DNA from: Marvania coccoides
Taxonomy: Eukaryota; Chlorophyta; Trebouxiophyceae; Chlorellales; Chlorellaceae
Direction of reading: 5' to 3'
DNA length: 64,000 nucleotides
NCBI GenBank assembly: GCA_963854735.1
Contig: OY978097.1
Coordinates: 434,001-498,000 of the forward strand
The translations under genes were made by a program, and so were the position numbers. The notes under the pieces are model-generated. The model made no database searches. It was not told where the DNA came from and was given only the letters and a program-made list of their open reading frames with translations. Shown here one piece after another: positions 33,640 through 44,653 of this stretch. Each line of letters starts with the position of its first letter. The stretch's first letter is position 1.

Positions 33640-35009
33640 ATGAAACTGGATCTCTCAATGCTGGAGCCGCGGCCTCCTGCACGGCGTGAAGCCTGCGGGA
33701 TCGAGGGAGCTGCGCTTGCAGACGAGTCCGTGCAGGCCGCGAGTTTTCCGCTGCCTCCCGTCGCTGATGTAAGACCAGCTGATGTGCCGTATACCGCCCC
33801 GAAAAGCTCCCTCGATGAGCGGCCATCGGTCCGTAAAACTTTTGCTTTTGCTTTTTTTCTCGTTTTTCTGATCGCTCGCTTTTCCTCTCCCTTTTCCCTC
33901 TCTGATGCAGCTGGATTCGTTCGAGCGCGAGGTAGTGGAGTACGTGAAGCCCAACCACGGCACCACCACCCTGGGCTTCATCTTTCAGGGCGGTGTCATC
34001 ATCGCCGTCGACTCCCGAGCCAGCCAAGGCTCCTACATCTGTGAGTAATACTCAATTTTCTATATTCTTTATTTCTTTGTTGTATAGTAAGTTTTTACTA
34101 GCTTTATGGCTGTGATTCTCTCTCGAAACACCCCCCAAGACTAGCTGATGCTCGTCATGAAAATTCCCTTAAAAACACTCAATTTTTAACTCGTTGGGAG
34201 CCTCACTCACCTCGCCCCCTTCCTTTCTTCTTTCTTCCAGCCTCCCAGACCGTGAAAAAGGTCATTGAAATCAATCCGTACCTGCTGGGCACCATGGCCG
34301 GCGGTGCCGCCGATTGCCAGTTCTGGGAGCGAAACCTCGGCCGCCAGTGCCGCCTCTACGAGCTCAACCACGGCAAACGCATCACCGTGCGTGCCGCCTC
34401 CAAGCTGCTGGCCAACACAGTGTTCTCTTACCGTGGCATGGGCCTCTCGATGGGAACCATGGTGGCGGGATGGGACACCGCTGGCCCAGGGCTGTATTAC
34501 GTCGATTCCGACGGCCAGCGCACCTCCGGAAAAGTGTTTTCAGTGGGATCTGGGTCGCTGTACGCGTACGGCGTGCTGGATGACGGGTACAAGTGGGATT
34601 TGAGCGTCGATGAGGCGGTGGAGTTGGGCCAGAGGGCCATCTACCACGCCACCTTCAGGGATGCCGCCTCGGGCGGCACCGTCAGCGGTGAGTAGCTGCT
34701 TTGATATTTTTGTGGGGTTTCCTTTGTTTGATAGAAAAGGGCAGAGGGAGGCAGCGCTGCTGTCCATTTTCCCTTTTTTGAATAAACGAACCTTGGCATT
34801 TCTTCGTATGTGGAGTACTACTGTTTTTATGATGAACCGCCGTCTCTATTTTTCTTAAAATTTTTTTTTTTACTTTCCTTTCAGTGTACCACGTCACCGA
34901 GGCTGGGTGGACCAAGGTGAGGGGAGAGGACGTGGGGGAGTTGCACTTCAAGTACTATCCGCAGCCAGAGACGCACCCCACCAACTCGATCGACCCCCTG
35001 GCCATTTAA
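33640..35009 (+). CDS. PSMB5: 20S proteasome beta5 subunit
   Basis: Exons 33640-33768, 33911-34040, 34241-34687 and 34885-35009 give 276 aa. This is the chymotrypsin-like catalytic subunit. A 60-residue propeptide ends in NHG, and Thr61 becomes the N-terminal nucleophile ([11 protein letters not shown]). The active-site partners are present: Asp in AVDSRAS, Lys in [20 protein letters not shown], and the Ser/Asp cluster in SVGSGS and YGVLD. The length fits the family. The first donor (GAT|GTAAGA) is chosen because it joins in phase to LDSFER; reading through would retain a T-rich intron. Confidence 0.96.
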
Positions 35010-35563
35010 TAAGAATTAATAGCGGGAGTTCAAAACGTGGCTGCAGTGCAAATCGCATTTCCCTTCCTGTCTGTAAAATATTAGGATCAAAGCAAATCGA
35101 TAACAACAGGGGCGACAGCGCATGGATCGGCTGTAACGAGCCCTGGCGCCTTCAGCTCGTGCAGCAGCAGTGAGACAGACAGTCAGCCGTCGTCACTTTC
35201 AACACTTAATAATCGATCGCTTGTCAATATTATTTACACCGAAATAGTATTATTGCTGTACCACCTTACCTTGTTTATGCTTTAAATGCCCGTCAACTGC
35301 TTTCTTTCTCCTTGAGCCTAATGCTCAGATTAGCCACTTCCCTTAATGCTTTGTTGCCTAATTGAGATTTTGTACATATACTGCGGGTTTTCATTGCCCA
35401 ACCTATGTATTCATGCCTACATTGTCGTGTGCGTTAGCCAAAAAGCGGCAGAGCAGCTTGTCCCGCGAATTGCAGAACGTGGCAGCGAGAAATCACCATG
35501 TCCCGTTTGCAACAACTACTACCCAACAAACCCACAACAAAGAAAATAAAGAGCAAACGTGGC
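35010..35563. other. Convergent 3' intergenic region
   Basis: Spacer between proteasome beta5 and the NCA2-like gene, with no coding signal beyond short chance frames. Confidence 0.5.
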
Positions 35564-38099
35564 CTAAAACTGCTGATATACGCTGTAGACCCGCATCATC
35601 CGAGCTGCCGTGCGCAGTTTCTGGGCGGTGGGCGCCGGCGTCGCCAGCTCCAGCAAATCCTCTCTCAGGTTAGTCCATTCAGTGCCCCCCGCAGACCGCA
35701 GCATGCCGCGGTGCCGTCGAAACAGCTCTTCCGCCTCGCTGTACGCCAGCGCCAGCCGGTACACAAAAACGCCCTCAGATTCGCTGCTGCGACCTTCACC
35801 TACCGCAGCCGCAGCCTCTTCGCTCGCTGCCAGCACCTCCAGGGAGCGCTCCACCTCGATCATGGCCATGCGGGCAGGGACAGCTTCCCGGCGGGGGTCA
35901 GGCGGGGAGGGGGTGAAAAAGCGTGCCACCCCCACCACCCCCGCCCCCGCGATGAGGAAAGCGGGAATGGCGGCCACCAGCGAGATAGAGAGTTCATTCG
36001 CCCGCAGGATTTGGTCAATCTCCAGCATGGCGCTCTCGGTGTCTACTTTCAGTTTTTGGACCTGGATGAGGAGGGAGCGCATGAGGTCGCCGCTCACCAG
36101 GTTGCGCACCGGACGCTTGAGCTCCTAAAAGAAAGAACGGGAGGAAAGAAACGTAACGCACTGAAAGAGAGGGAAAACAAAAAAAACTTGCCAGAAAGTG
36201 TGGAACCAACGAGTAGAGGGTAATAACCGTCAATAACTATTGAAATCGGCTCGCCCACCTGCTCATAGCTGCGCATCATCAGCTCCATGCCGGCCAGCAG
36301 CTGGTCATCGCCTTCATCCCCAGAAATAGTGGCGTTGCCTCCGCTGCTGCCACCGCGGTTGACGCTCGCCGCTGCTGTCCCTCGCCGTGAGATGAAGTCC
36401 TGAGCATTATCGAGAAGGTCGAATTTAGTTAAATCCCACAAAGCTAGTTAACCACAAAGCATTAAAAAGATAAATGTAATAAACTGTCTTTCCTCACCTT
36501 CTTAAAGTCCTCCAGCATGCGTTCCAGGCTGTCTCGATCTGCCTCGTACTCCTGCATCGACACGATGGCAGGGCGTCGCCTGAAGGTGTTGAACAGCTCC
36601 CCTCTCACCCGCTCGAGCGGCTCAACCACGTGGTCGGCCCAGGCAGCACGCACAGCACCCACAGCAGCCCTCAGCCAGTCATCCAAGTCGTGACTGCCGC
36701 TGAGCCTGCTGTGTCGCACCATGAAAACGGCGCCGTAGCTGGCTACCACCCCGATCACCGCGTACCGCACCCAGTACTGCTGCGCCTGCGATGGCATTGG
36801 CGTCCAGGCCGGCAGCTGCACGAGGCGGCGAGTGCGCTGCAGCGTGTTTGCCGCCCGCCGCGCCTCCGCAAGGGCTGCGTGCACCGTGCAGTCGGCAGAC
36901 AGAGTGGGAGTGAACCCCGCAGCCTGCTGCGCCGCAAAAAATGTGCCCATGCCTGCTCCTCCTCGAGGAGAAACAGCAGCAGCAGCTGGAGCGGCGGAGG
37001 AAACAACTGATGCGGGGGCAAGGGCAGCGACTGCGGGATCGCCTTCAGCAGCGTGCAGTTGATCGCCATGCGTCCAGATGCGCCGTAGCGCCGCCATTCC
37101 CAGCACCCTGCCGATCGCTTGCGTCAGCATGGGGCGGTCGGCGGCTGCGGGACCGCGGGGGCCCTGCTGCTGCGCCCGCAGCGTGGCCTCCACGCCGCGC
37201 TCCAGGTCGGCAAACGCCTGAGCGATGCCGGCCATGGCGGCTTCCACGGCTGCGTGGGCCCTGCGGAACAAAGTTTCATCATTGTCATCTGCCGCTCCAC
37301 CAGCAATCTCAGCAGCAATTTCAGCGGTGCCGACATCTTCAACAGGCGAGTGCTGCAGATACAGCAGCGCCGCCGACCGCTGCACCGCCGCCACCGCCTC
37401 GCTGAGCTCCCCCCGCAGCAGTCGGAAAATCAAGACCCGCTTTTCCACGAGTTCTACGTCTGTCACGGCACCCCCTTCTCTGTTCTCACGGCGGTGGAAG
37501 GTGATCCACCCCCACAGGCGTTGCGCAAAGGCAGAGGGCCCGTGGCGCAGCAGCGAAAACCAGAAATGGCTGCGGGCCTCTAGGCGGCGCTCCCAGAACT
37601 TCAGGTTGGCCTCCATGATGTCGAGCTCAGCCAGGAGGCGGGAGGAGGCCACCTGGGCGACCTGCAGCCCGGCCAGCCACTCCAGGCCCACTCGCTCTTC
37701 CTATGCGGACGAAATAAACGAATAAATAAATCAAGTTAGAAGCTGGCATTGAGCTTTTACAATACTTTCGGGGTGTTGCACTGGGCCTGTACCGGTAGGA
37801 ATAAAGTAGAGAGAGAGAGAGAGAGAGAGAATTTCCATATTCGTATTTTTTCCCCCTTCTTCCCCGTCTTCAAGGTGCCTTGTTAAAAATCCAAAGCAAT
37901 GTTCTCTGTTCCCCCATACCTCTGGCGTGGCTGCAGCGCGCTTCAGCGTGAAGTACAGCGTCTGGGCCTTGCTTTCATTGAGCCCAGCTGCTGCCAGGTT
38001 GAATGAGCGGCGGTGGCGGACCCCAAGGACGAACAGCGCCACGGTGAAGGGCACGCGGGCCACCCGGAACGGCAGGCGAATGATCGACAGTAGCGCCAT
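35564..38099 (-). CDS. DGS1: NCA2/DGS1-family mitochondrial outer-membrane protein
   Basis: Minus-strand exons 38099-37920, 37700-36498, 36399-36259 and 36124-35564 give 694 aa. Yeast NCA2 affects ATP synthase mRNA; plant DGS1 sits in the mitochondrial outer membrane and affects lipid traffic. The diagnostic core is present: DDWLRAAVGAVRAAW, VVEPLERVRGELFNTFRRRP, YEADRDSLERMLEDF, then after two introns LKRPVRNLVSGDLMRSLLIQ and VDTESAMLEIDQILRANELS followed by a membrane segment (LVAAIPAFLIAGAGVVGVA). A second hydrophobic segment (YAVIGVVASYGAVFMV) precedes the core. The N terminus is hydrophobic and basic. All junctions are in phase. Confidence 0.9.
37808..37830 (+). repeat. (GA)n microsatellite in an intron
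   Basis: About eleven GA units inside intron 1 of the NCA2/DGS1 gene. Confidence 0.9.
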
Positions 38100-38510
38100 T
38101 TTGGGTTGCGCGATGCTGTTGCGGTGTAAAGAAATGACTTGCCGCCTGCCGTTGGGTGGCGGTCTGCCGTTTCTGGCCGGGGTCTAGCTCACAGAGCAGT
38201 GAAGCATGCCCCACAGGAAGCCGGCGGTTGTGCACAATCGCTTTGCGATGTGTGTTGCGCCAAACGAGAGAGTCGCTCTGCTTCCGAAAAAATGACCTGT
38301 CGAGAAAAAAATTGGCCTGGCGGTCCTCCCACGCACCCTGTACCAGCTCAGCCAATATATTTGACTGGCCAAAAGCGGCGACATTTGAGCAGAAAAATCC
38401 GATTGACTCGATTGCCTGCTGTGCTGCAAATATTTCAAATTACTGAGCAGCTTGCAACAACGCTTCCGCAAAGTAACTCGCTCAATTTGAATTGATTTAT
38501 TTTCTAAAGG
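38100..38510. other. Divergent promoter region
   Basis: About 0.4 kb between the divergent NCA2/DGS1 and coiled-coil genes. No motif was recognised. Confidence 0.5.
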
Positions 38511-41123
38511 ATGGCAGCGGCTACGCCTGGCAGGCCTCACATTTGTATCGTTCCAAACGAGAATGTTATTTCACTAACAGCCGAATTGCAAGGACTGGGC
38601 GGCACGGACGTGGCCCTGGCAAAAGCCACACTCTGCAAACCAAATAATTCCGAGGATGTGGACGAGATAGCCCGCTGGCTGGCTTCCGGCTTTAATGCCA
38701 CCGTCGTCGGCAGCAGCGCCCCTCAACCCCTCCGGGTGGCCGCGTTTTTCGAGCAGGTGGTCTCCAGGCTGGGCGATGACGTCTCCCTGAGCATCAGCTG
38801 GGCGCTTGCACACGCTGGGAAAGCCTACGATTGCCTCGGCAGGCTGCTACCTTCAGCTGGCATTCGTTCCGCTCCAGCAGTGGCCATCACCTCCCTTGAC
38901 GAGCTGCGTTCCGTCGTGATGGCCGCCCTCGAACCCCCACACGCAGCGGAGTCCACCATCGTCAGCCTGCGGTTGTTTTATTCTACCACCGCTGCGCTGG
39001 CCACGCTGAACTGCGTGCTGTCGCCTGCCGCCGCGCTGGCGGAGCTCGTGCACGAGGTGGTAGGGCTGCACGCCTCCCGCCGCGCTGGGGAGCACATCCT
39101 CCGCACCGCGCAGCTGAGCCTCCTGGCGCAATTGGCAGCGCCGTGGATTGGCGGCAACGTGCGATTATTTCTTGTTGAAGGGGAATTCTCTGAAGAGCTT
39201 GCCAGAGACGCAGCATACGTCAATGCGGTGTGCACTAAGACGCAGGTGCCGGAAAGGGAGCTCAATTGGGTCGCAGCCGAGGCGTTTTTTCAGCAGCGAA
39301 GAGCTGCCGAAGCGGCCACCGCAACAAAACGACAGCAGCAGCAGCAGCAGGGAAAGGCGAGAAAAGCCGGGCCACATTCGAGTTCCAAACCGTCTGAAAT
39401 GATTGCAGAGGAGCGCCAGCGGCGGCTGAGGCTGCGAGCGTCGGCGCTGCTGCAGCGGGCAGTTGAATCGTCGCCCACAGGTGCCTCTATAAAGCAGCAG
39501 CAGCCGGTGCTGCGCGTGGACATCCCTGAGAACGGCGATGGCAGCAGCAACAGCGCCGTTGAAGCTGTGCAGCCATCGAGGAGCCATTATAAGCAGCAAC
39601 AGAGCGGCAGTCTCACGCTGGGCAGCCACCTGGAGACGATGCCTTTCCGAGCTTCCAATCGCAGCATGCCCATCACGGGGGGGATCTCCAGCTTGACCAG
39701 CCCTAGCGCGAATGTGCGTTATGGCTCTCCCAGCGTGGGCGCACCTTCCCAGCAGCAGCCGACTGGCAGCTACGCAGCAGCGTTTAAAGCGGGGCGGCAT
39801 CGGAGCCCTGTTCGGCAAGCGGGTGCGGCAATGGAGCAGCATAATCGGCTGTGGGGGAGCTCCGCAGCTGCGCCGGTGGTGTCTGACGTGTTTAAGGGCG
39901 GAGATTTCAGACACCCCTCTGAGAGCGGCACCGGCAGGGCTTGCCGCAGGCAGCAGGCTAGACTAATAAGTGGTGACGCCTTTGGCGATGCCTTAATCAC
40001 CGCCACCAGCGACGACGAAGAACTCGATTTCGACCTTAGCGAACAGGCGGGCGCCGCCTCGGCAGCATTTCACCATTTCATAGATGTTGATGAGGGCGCT
40101 GCAAGGGAGGAGGAGGACGGGGGGAGCAGCAGCAGTTACTCCACGTCCATTACTGCTGACCCCGCATCTCCTCCTCCAGCAATCAGTAGGGGCGGCGATG
40201 CAACGGCAGGAGCGGGAGAAGAAGCGCTGGCGCAGGAGCGACGGGTCAACGCCGTGCTGCTGCGGCAGCTGCACGAGTCGCAGCGGCAAGCTGCAGCGGC
40301 GGCAGCGTTGCCGCCGTTGGAGCCCATCGGCAGAGGGGACTACGACGGCTTGCTGGCGGCTTTGCAACGGGAGCGCTCCCGTAACGCTGACATGCAGGAA
40401 ATGGCGCAGAGAGCAGCGGAGGCGCAGCTGGCGCTTGAAATCGAGCTGGCAGCGGCGCAGAAAGAGGCGGCGATCGCCAGAGCGCGGTGCAGGGCACTGC
40501 AGCGAAGCACGCCGCTGGCTGCGGTGTTTGAACGCTGCGAGGCGGCGGTTAAGGCGGCTGAAGCGCGGTCAGAGGTGTTGGAGAAGGAAAATGTGGAGTT
40601 GGCGCGGGCGGTGGCTGAAGCAGAGGTGGCTGCGGCGGTAAAACAAGCACTTGGCGCGGGCGGCAGCAACGAGGGTGGATATGGCCAGGGAGAGAGCGAT
40701 GCCAGCGTTGCTATCATTGGGGGCCTAAACAATCGCCTGCAAGCGGCGTTTGCGCAGGTCAAAAAGTTGCAGGGCGAGCTGGCGGTGCAGCGAGAGACAA
40801 ACCGAGAGACTGAGCGAGTTGAGAGAGCAGCTGCAGTGTCTAAAAACCTGGTAGAAGACGCGATGCGGCGCGGAAAGGCGCTGCACCAAGAGCTAGCGGC
40901 TGAGAAGGCGCGGCTGCGGGAGCAGAGCCTGGCGGCGGCGGCAGCGGCGGCGGCAGCTGAGGACGCTCAGGCTGAGCGAGATAAGGCATTGGCGGCGCTG
41001 GCAGCGGAGCAGGAACGAGGAGAGGAGCTGCTGGACCTGGCAGATAGCCTGCGAGGGAGGCTCAAGTTGCATCTGCCGAAGCTGCCGCCAACGAGTTCTA
41101 ACGCCTCCATTGCGTATACATAG
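38511..41123 (+). CDS. Unrecognised coiled-coil protein
   Basis: Single exon of 870 aa that I do not recognise. Residues 1-260 look globular (HICIVPNENVISLTAELQGL, FEQVVSRLGDDVSLSISWAL, NVRLFLVEGEFSEELA). Residues about 270-560 are low complexity, rich in Gln, Ser, Ala and acidic clusters. From about 575 to 850 there is a long Ala/Glu/Gln/Arg-rich coiled coil with heptad-like Leu and Ala spacing and an insert near residues 715-735. No motor, GRIP or PH domain was seen. It may be a cytoskeletal or flagellar scaffold, which is only a guess from the coiled coil. The gene is intact and lacks introns, unlike most neighbours. Confidence 0.75.
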   Translation: MAAATPGRPHICIVPNENVISLTAELQGLGGTDVALAKATLCKPNNSEDVDEIARWLASGFNATVVGSSAPQPLRVAAFFEQVVSRLGDDVSLSISWALAHAGKAYDCLGRLLPSAGIRSAPAVAITSLDELRSVVMAALEPPHAAESTIVSLRLFYSTTAALATLNCVLSPAAALAELVHEVVGLHASRRAGEHILRTAQLSLLAQLAAPWIGGNVRLFLVEGEFSEELARDAAYVNAVCTKTQVPERELNWVAAEAFFQQRRAAEAATATKRQQQQQQGKARKAGPHSSSKPSEMIAEERQRRLRLRASALLQRAVESSPTGASIKQQQPVLRVDIPENGDGSSNSAVEAVQPSRSHYKQQQSGSLTLGSHLETMPFRASNRSMPITGGISSLTSPSANVRYGSPSVGAPSQQQPTGSYAAAFKAGRHRSPVRQAGAAMEQHNRLWGSSAAAPVVSDVFKGGDFRHPSESGTGRACRRQQARLISGDAFGDALITATSDDEELDFDLSEQAGAASAAFHHFIDVDEGAAREEEDGGSSSSYSTSITADPASPPPAISRGGDATAGAGEEALAQERRVNAVLLRQLHESQRQAAAAAALPPLEPIGRGDYDGLLAALQRERSRNADMQEMAQRAAEAQLALEIELAAAQKEAAIARARCRALQRSTPLAAVFERCEAAVKAAEARSEVLEKENVELARAVAEAEVAAAVKQALGAGGSNEGGYGQGESDASVAIIGGLNNRLQAAFAQVKKLQGELAVQRETNRETERVERAAAVSKNLVEDAMRRGKALHQELAAEKARLREQSLAAAAAAAAAEDAQAERDKALAALAAEQERGEELLDLADSLRGRLKLHLPKLPPTSSNASIAYT

Positions 41124-41467
41124 AAAAAGGCTGGCTCAGGCTGTTGCAGTGCAGCTGAAGAGGATTGTTATTTTTTGCGGGAACCAGGAGAGACCCTGCA
41201 TAACCCCGGCGGAGAGCAACCGCGGCTAAAGATGGCTTCTATTAATGGAGGAAGAAACACCGTTGTAGGAAAAAAGTTTACAATGGAAAAAATCAAACAA
41301 AACAAGTGAGAAGGTGCATACCGCATTTGTAATCAAATGCGTTATGTCAGCGAAATGTGATTAAAAAAGACGTAAGAAGTCGGCACCACGTAGTGGAATT
41401 AACGCTGCATGCACCCATATATAAACCAAGCTTTCTTTAGCGCAAAAAGAAGACGCGCATGAAGTTT
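41124..41467. other. Convergent 3' intergenic region
   Basis: Spacer between the coiled-coil gene and the 3' end of the prolyl 4-hydroxylase gene. No further feature was found. Confidence 0.5.
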
Positions 41468-43236
41468 TTACAGGTCCGCATTTAGCTCGTTCAGTGACAG
41501 ATAGCCTGCCCTCACGCGATTCCTCGATCTGCAAAAAGGAAAAATAACTTAATTCATAACGCGTGAAAAATATGCTGAATAAAAGCTCGGTTATATAACC
41601 TATCTATTCTAAAAAATATGGCTAAGAAAGCAGTCAAATGTACCTGCAGTCGTCGTCCCCTGGCTCGCACACCTCGCAGGCGTTGCAAGATTTTCTGCAC
41701 GCTCCCAGGCTGTTGGCGCCGTTGATCATGTACTGCGCGTTATTCTCGCACTCCCCCGACCGCGCCCAGTCGGCACACTGTGGATGATAGTCCTCGCAGT
41801 CGTCAGGCTTCCAGCTCGAGTAGTTCAGCTTCAGGGGGGGAGGGCAACAGTCAGCGTAATTTTTTTTTTTTTAAATAGGGGCATATTGACAATTAAGTTC
41901 ATTGTATTTCAAGATAAAAAAGTTAACAAGAAGATTTAAAGGAATAATTTGAAAGATTATTAATATTAGGGAAAATGTTTTTTTTGGTACTCACCAGCTC
42001 TCCCAGCGTTTTGAGTCGGAACGGTCTTGTGTGGATCCAAATCGTGGCAGTCCACTTGATTCCGTCCAGCACGGGACACCCGGCGTGCAGCGCCGTCGGG
42101 TCCTGCTTGCCGTCAGGCTTCAGACTGTAAAACAACAGGGCGTCGCCCTTGCGAGGCTTTGCCGCCACGCCGCCGTTAGTGCACTGGGAGAAGGGGCCCA
42201 TTCGCTGCTTCACCGACTCGTCAATCCACTCAGATCCCTGGAAAAGAATTGCAGAGGCGCGATTTTGGCGATAAATAAGCTTGAAGCAACAATTAAAATG
42301 AAGAAAAGCAATTTTAGAAGTACATATATACAGTTTTTAATGCCTCCCGCCTTTTTCTCACCTCCGGGAACGCCGTTTCGCCGCCCTCCTTCACGTCAGA
42401 CAAGTACAGCAGCACAGTGGCCACCCTCGGCGTGTCATCATCCAATGAATCGAAATGACTGCCGTACTTCTGCCCCAGCCCGTACCGCAGCACCTGCAGG
42501 TCCTCCTGGTGCGTCAAGTTGAGCTTGGTCCACTCTGCAACACGCGCCTGCACTCTGGTAATTACCGGGTCTTGAAGCCGGGACAAAAATGTGCCGTAGC
42601 TGGTGCGAATGGAGTCCATCACGCTCTCGCCTGTGTTTCCCACCACCGTGGAGCGCATCACCTGCAGGAGGGTGGGAAACGCGAATGAAAAAAGGAAGGC
42701 GCAACGCCAAAAAGAAAGAGAAGGGATACTTTGGCAAGCTTAGGAAAACTGAAATTGGAAGGCAAGGTTGGAAGGAAGAAATGTGGGAAAGGGCTTACAA
42801 AGGGCTTTGCTTCTCTGATGATGTGGTCGCACTCTTCGGCTGTGAGGAAGTTGTGGAAGACGAAGGCTCGTGGCTTCCACGAGACGGGCTCCACCCTGAA
42901 AGAAAGATGATGTGGGAATAGAGTGCAATTATGGCAACGCATCACCCCATCAATAGGCCGCCTGCCCTTCCAAAATATCACAGCACTGGCTTGCTGATGC
43001 TTTTTCTCTCGTATGCCCAGTATACCCCGATTGGCACTAGGGAGAGAACCTGGGAATTTTTAAGGAGTGGAAGGAGCCGTGTGGCTACGTGAAATCCCGC
43101 ATACTCACCAAGGCTCACTGGTCTCGGTGAGGCTCCGCCCGTGACGCCATGCTGTCTGGCCCTCAGCAGCCCCAAAGCTGCAAAGCAGGAGCGTGAGCGC
43201 GATTAAAAGCGTGCCTTTGTCCCTCGCCTGGGCCAT
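41468..43236 (-). CDS. P4H: Prolyl 4-hydroxylase with C-terminal ShKT domain
   Basis: Minus-strand exons 43236-43109, 42895-42799, 42661-42362, 42237-41995, 41828-41644 and 41528-41468 give 337 aa. It hydroxylates prolines of secreted wall glycoproteins in the ER/Golgi, using Fe(II) and 2-oxoglutarate. Residues 1-26 are a signal sequence ([17 protein letters not shown]). The Fe ligands are His144 and Asp146 (SHFDS) and His226 (ALHAGCP); Lys236 ([10 protein letters not shown]) binds 2-oxoglutarate. After about residue 258 comes a Cys-rich ShKT module with six Cys ([17 protein letters not shown] ... CRKSCNAC), common in algal and some plant P4Hs. All five junctions are in phase. Confidence 0.95.
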
Positions 43237-43877
43237 TCTTCCGTCCGCGTTTTGGCCGGGAAGCAAATATGACTTGAAATTTATGATTGAACAAAATTTC
43301 AAATGGATCGAAGACGAGCGTGCCCAAAAATCACGAGGGCGCTAATATGAATGCACAATCAAAATCAATAAAAGCCCCTCATGATGAGCCTCGTGACGTC
43401 TGGAAGAAGATTTTTTTCAAATTGCAGCGTCCACAATGTTTCATCCTCTGTGTGCTCCTTCGCACGCGTAGAAATTGCAGAATATATCATTTACCAAGAC
43501 TCGCGCGCGGGCACTAACCTTCACCCTTTCGAACAAACAAGGCAAGTTGCTTAAGTTTCGAAAATTGGGTCCTTGTACTAGGCTTAATGCTTAATGAACG
43601 GTGGTGGCAGCATCGGATTGCTCAAGGCTCTTGAAGTGCATCAACGCGCACGCCGGCGCGACTCGTATCAGCTGGCTGTGTGGTGGCCAGTTTTTTTTGT
43701 CATTGCAATATTCTCTCCTCACGTTTTTTTCACGCCTACCTGGTTATCATTATTATTCATGCCATGTTTATCGAATTGGCAACCGAGCCTCCATTTCTTT
43801 GGGCCTGTATTACAAGAAAACCACTTGGTCTGAATTGTCTCTCCAACGCTCCTACCGTGGTTTTTATTGCAGGCAGA
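43237..43877. other. Divergent region and probable SUMO 5' leader
   Basis: Spacer between the P4H and SUMO genes. A pyrimidine-rich stretch ending in ttgcag at 43872, five bases before the SUMO ATG, suggests a 5'-UTR intron whose donor I cannot place. Confidence 0.45.
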
Positions 43878-44406
43878 ATGGCTGAGGACCAAGGAGAGAC
43901 CAAGCCCAAGGTGGAGGGTGGCAACGATATCATTTCTATCAAGGTCAAGGATCAGAGCCAGGGCGAGGTGGTGTTCAAGGTGAAGAGGACCACCAAGTTC
44001 AGCAAGATCTTCGAAGCCTTCTGCCAAAAGAAAGCATGGGACAGCAGCAGCGTGCGTTTCGTGTTCGACGTGAGTTGGTATGCATACTGAAGGCCTTGTT
44101 CCGCAGGATGAGGGGGCCAGCACTTCTGTTGCCATCGGTTGATTGCAAAGATTAAATAAGTCTCGGGAACCGACGCTCAACTTTCCTTTTCCCTCTGGTT
44201 TTATCCCTGCAGGGCGAACGGCTTACCGCCGACTCAACGCCTGCTGACCACGATATGGACAACGATGACGTAAGGAAGCTGCATGTTGTTTGTTGGGTTG
44301 TATCGATTTTCTTGAATCTGTGCTAACCGACGTTCTTTTTTCCCTTCTGTTGCTTTGCGTGCAGTCGATAGACGCATTCATTGAACAGCTCGGTGGCTGC
44401 TGCTGA
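43878..44406 (+). CDS. SUMO: Small ubiquitin-like modifier (SUMO)
   Basis: Exons 43878-44069, 44213-44269 and 44365-44406 give 96 aa. SUMO is conjugated to lysines of nuclear proteins. The beta-grasp core is visible: ISIKVKDQSQGEVVFKVKRT, FSKIFEAFCQKK, VRFVFDGERLTAD, then DHDMDNDDSIDAFIEQLGG. The mature C terminus is the diglycine, with a two-residue propeptide CC that a SUMO protease would remove. The acidic, flexible N terminus is short. The residue after FD is G, as in plant SUMOs. The in-frame extension upstream of 43878 crosses an apparent acceptor and is not used. Confidence 0.95.
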
Positions 44407-44653
44407 ATGTAGCAGTAGACTTTCATCGCTGGCTGAAAACGTGCCTTTTGTGATTTGTCATTATTTTTTCAGGGAAAACAAAAAACTGCGACAAAAAAGC
44501 AGTAAATTATACAAAACAGCATGAGGAGTTTTTGATACAGAGCAATAAAAAAGAAAGAAAACCAACAGGAGGAAGCAAAAAAAAAATCAAGCAGAAAGAG
44601 AGAAAGGGTGCATTTTACTTTGAAAGAATTGGTTTCAATACTTACGATGCAAA

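Noticed and set aside
43680..43877. In-frame N-terminal extension of SUMO
   Set aside because: It is T-rich, hydrophobic and crosses an acceptor (ttgcag) just before the conserved MAEDQGE start.
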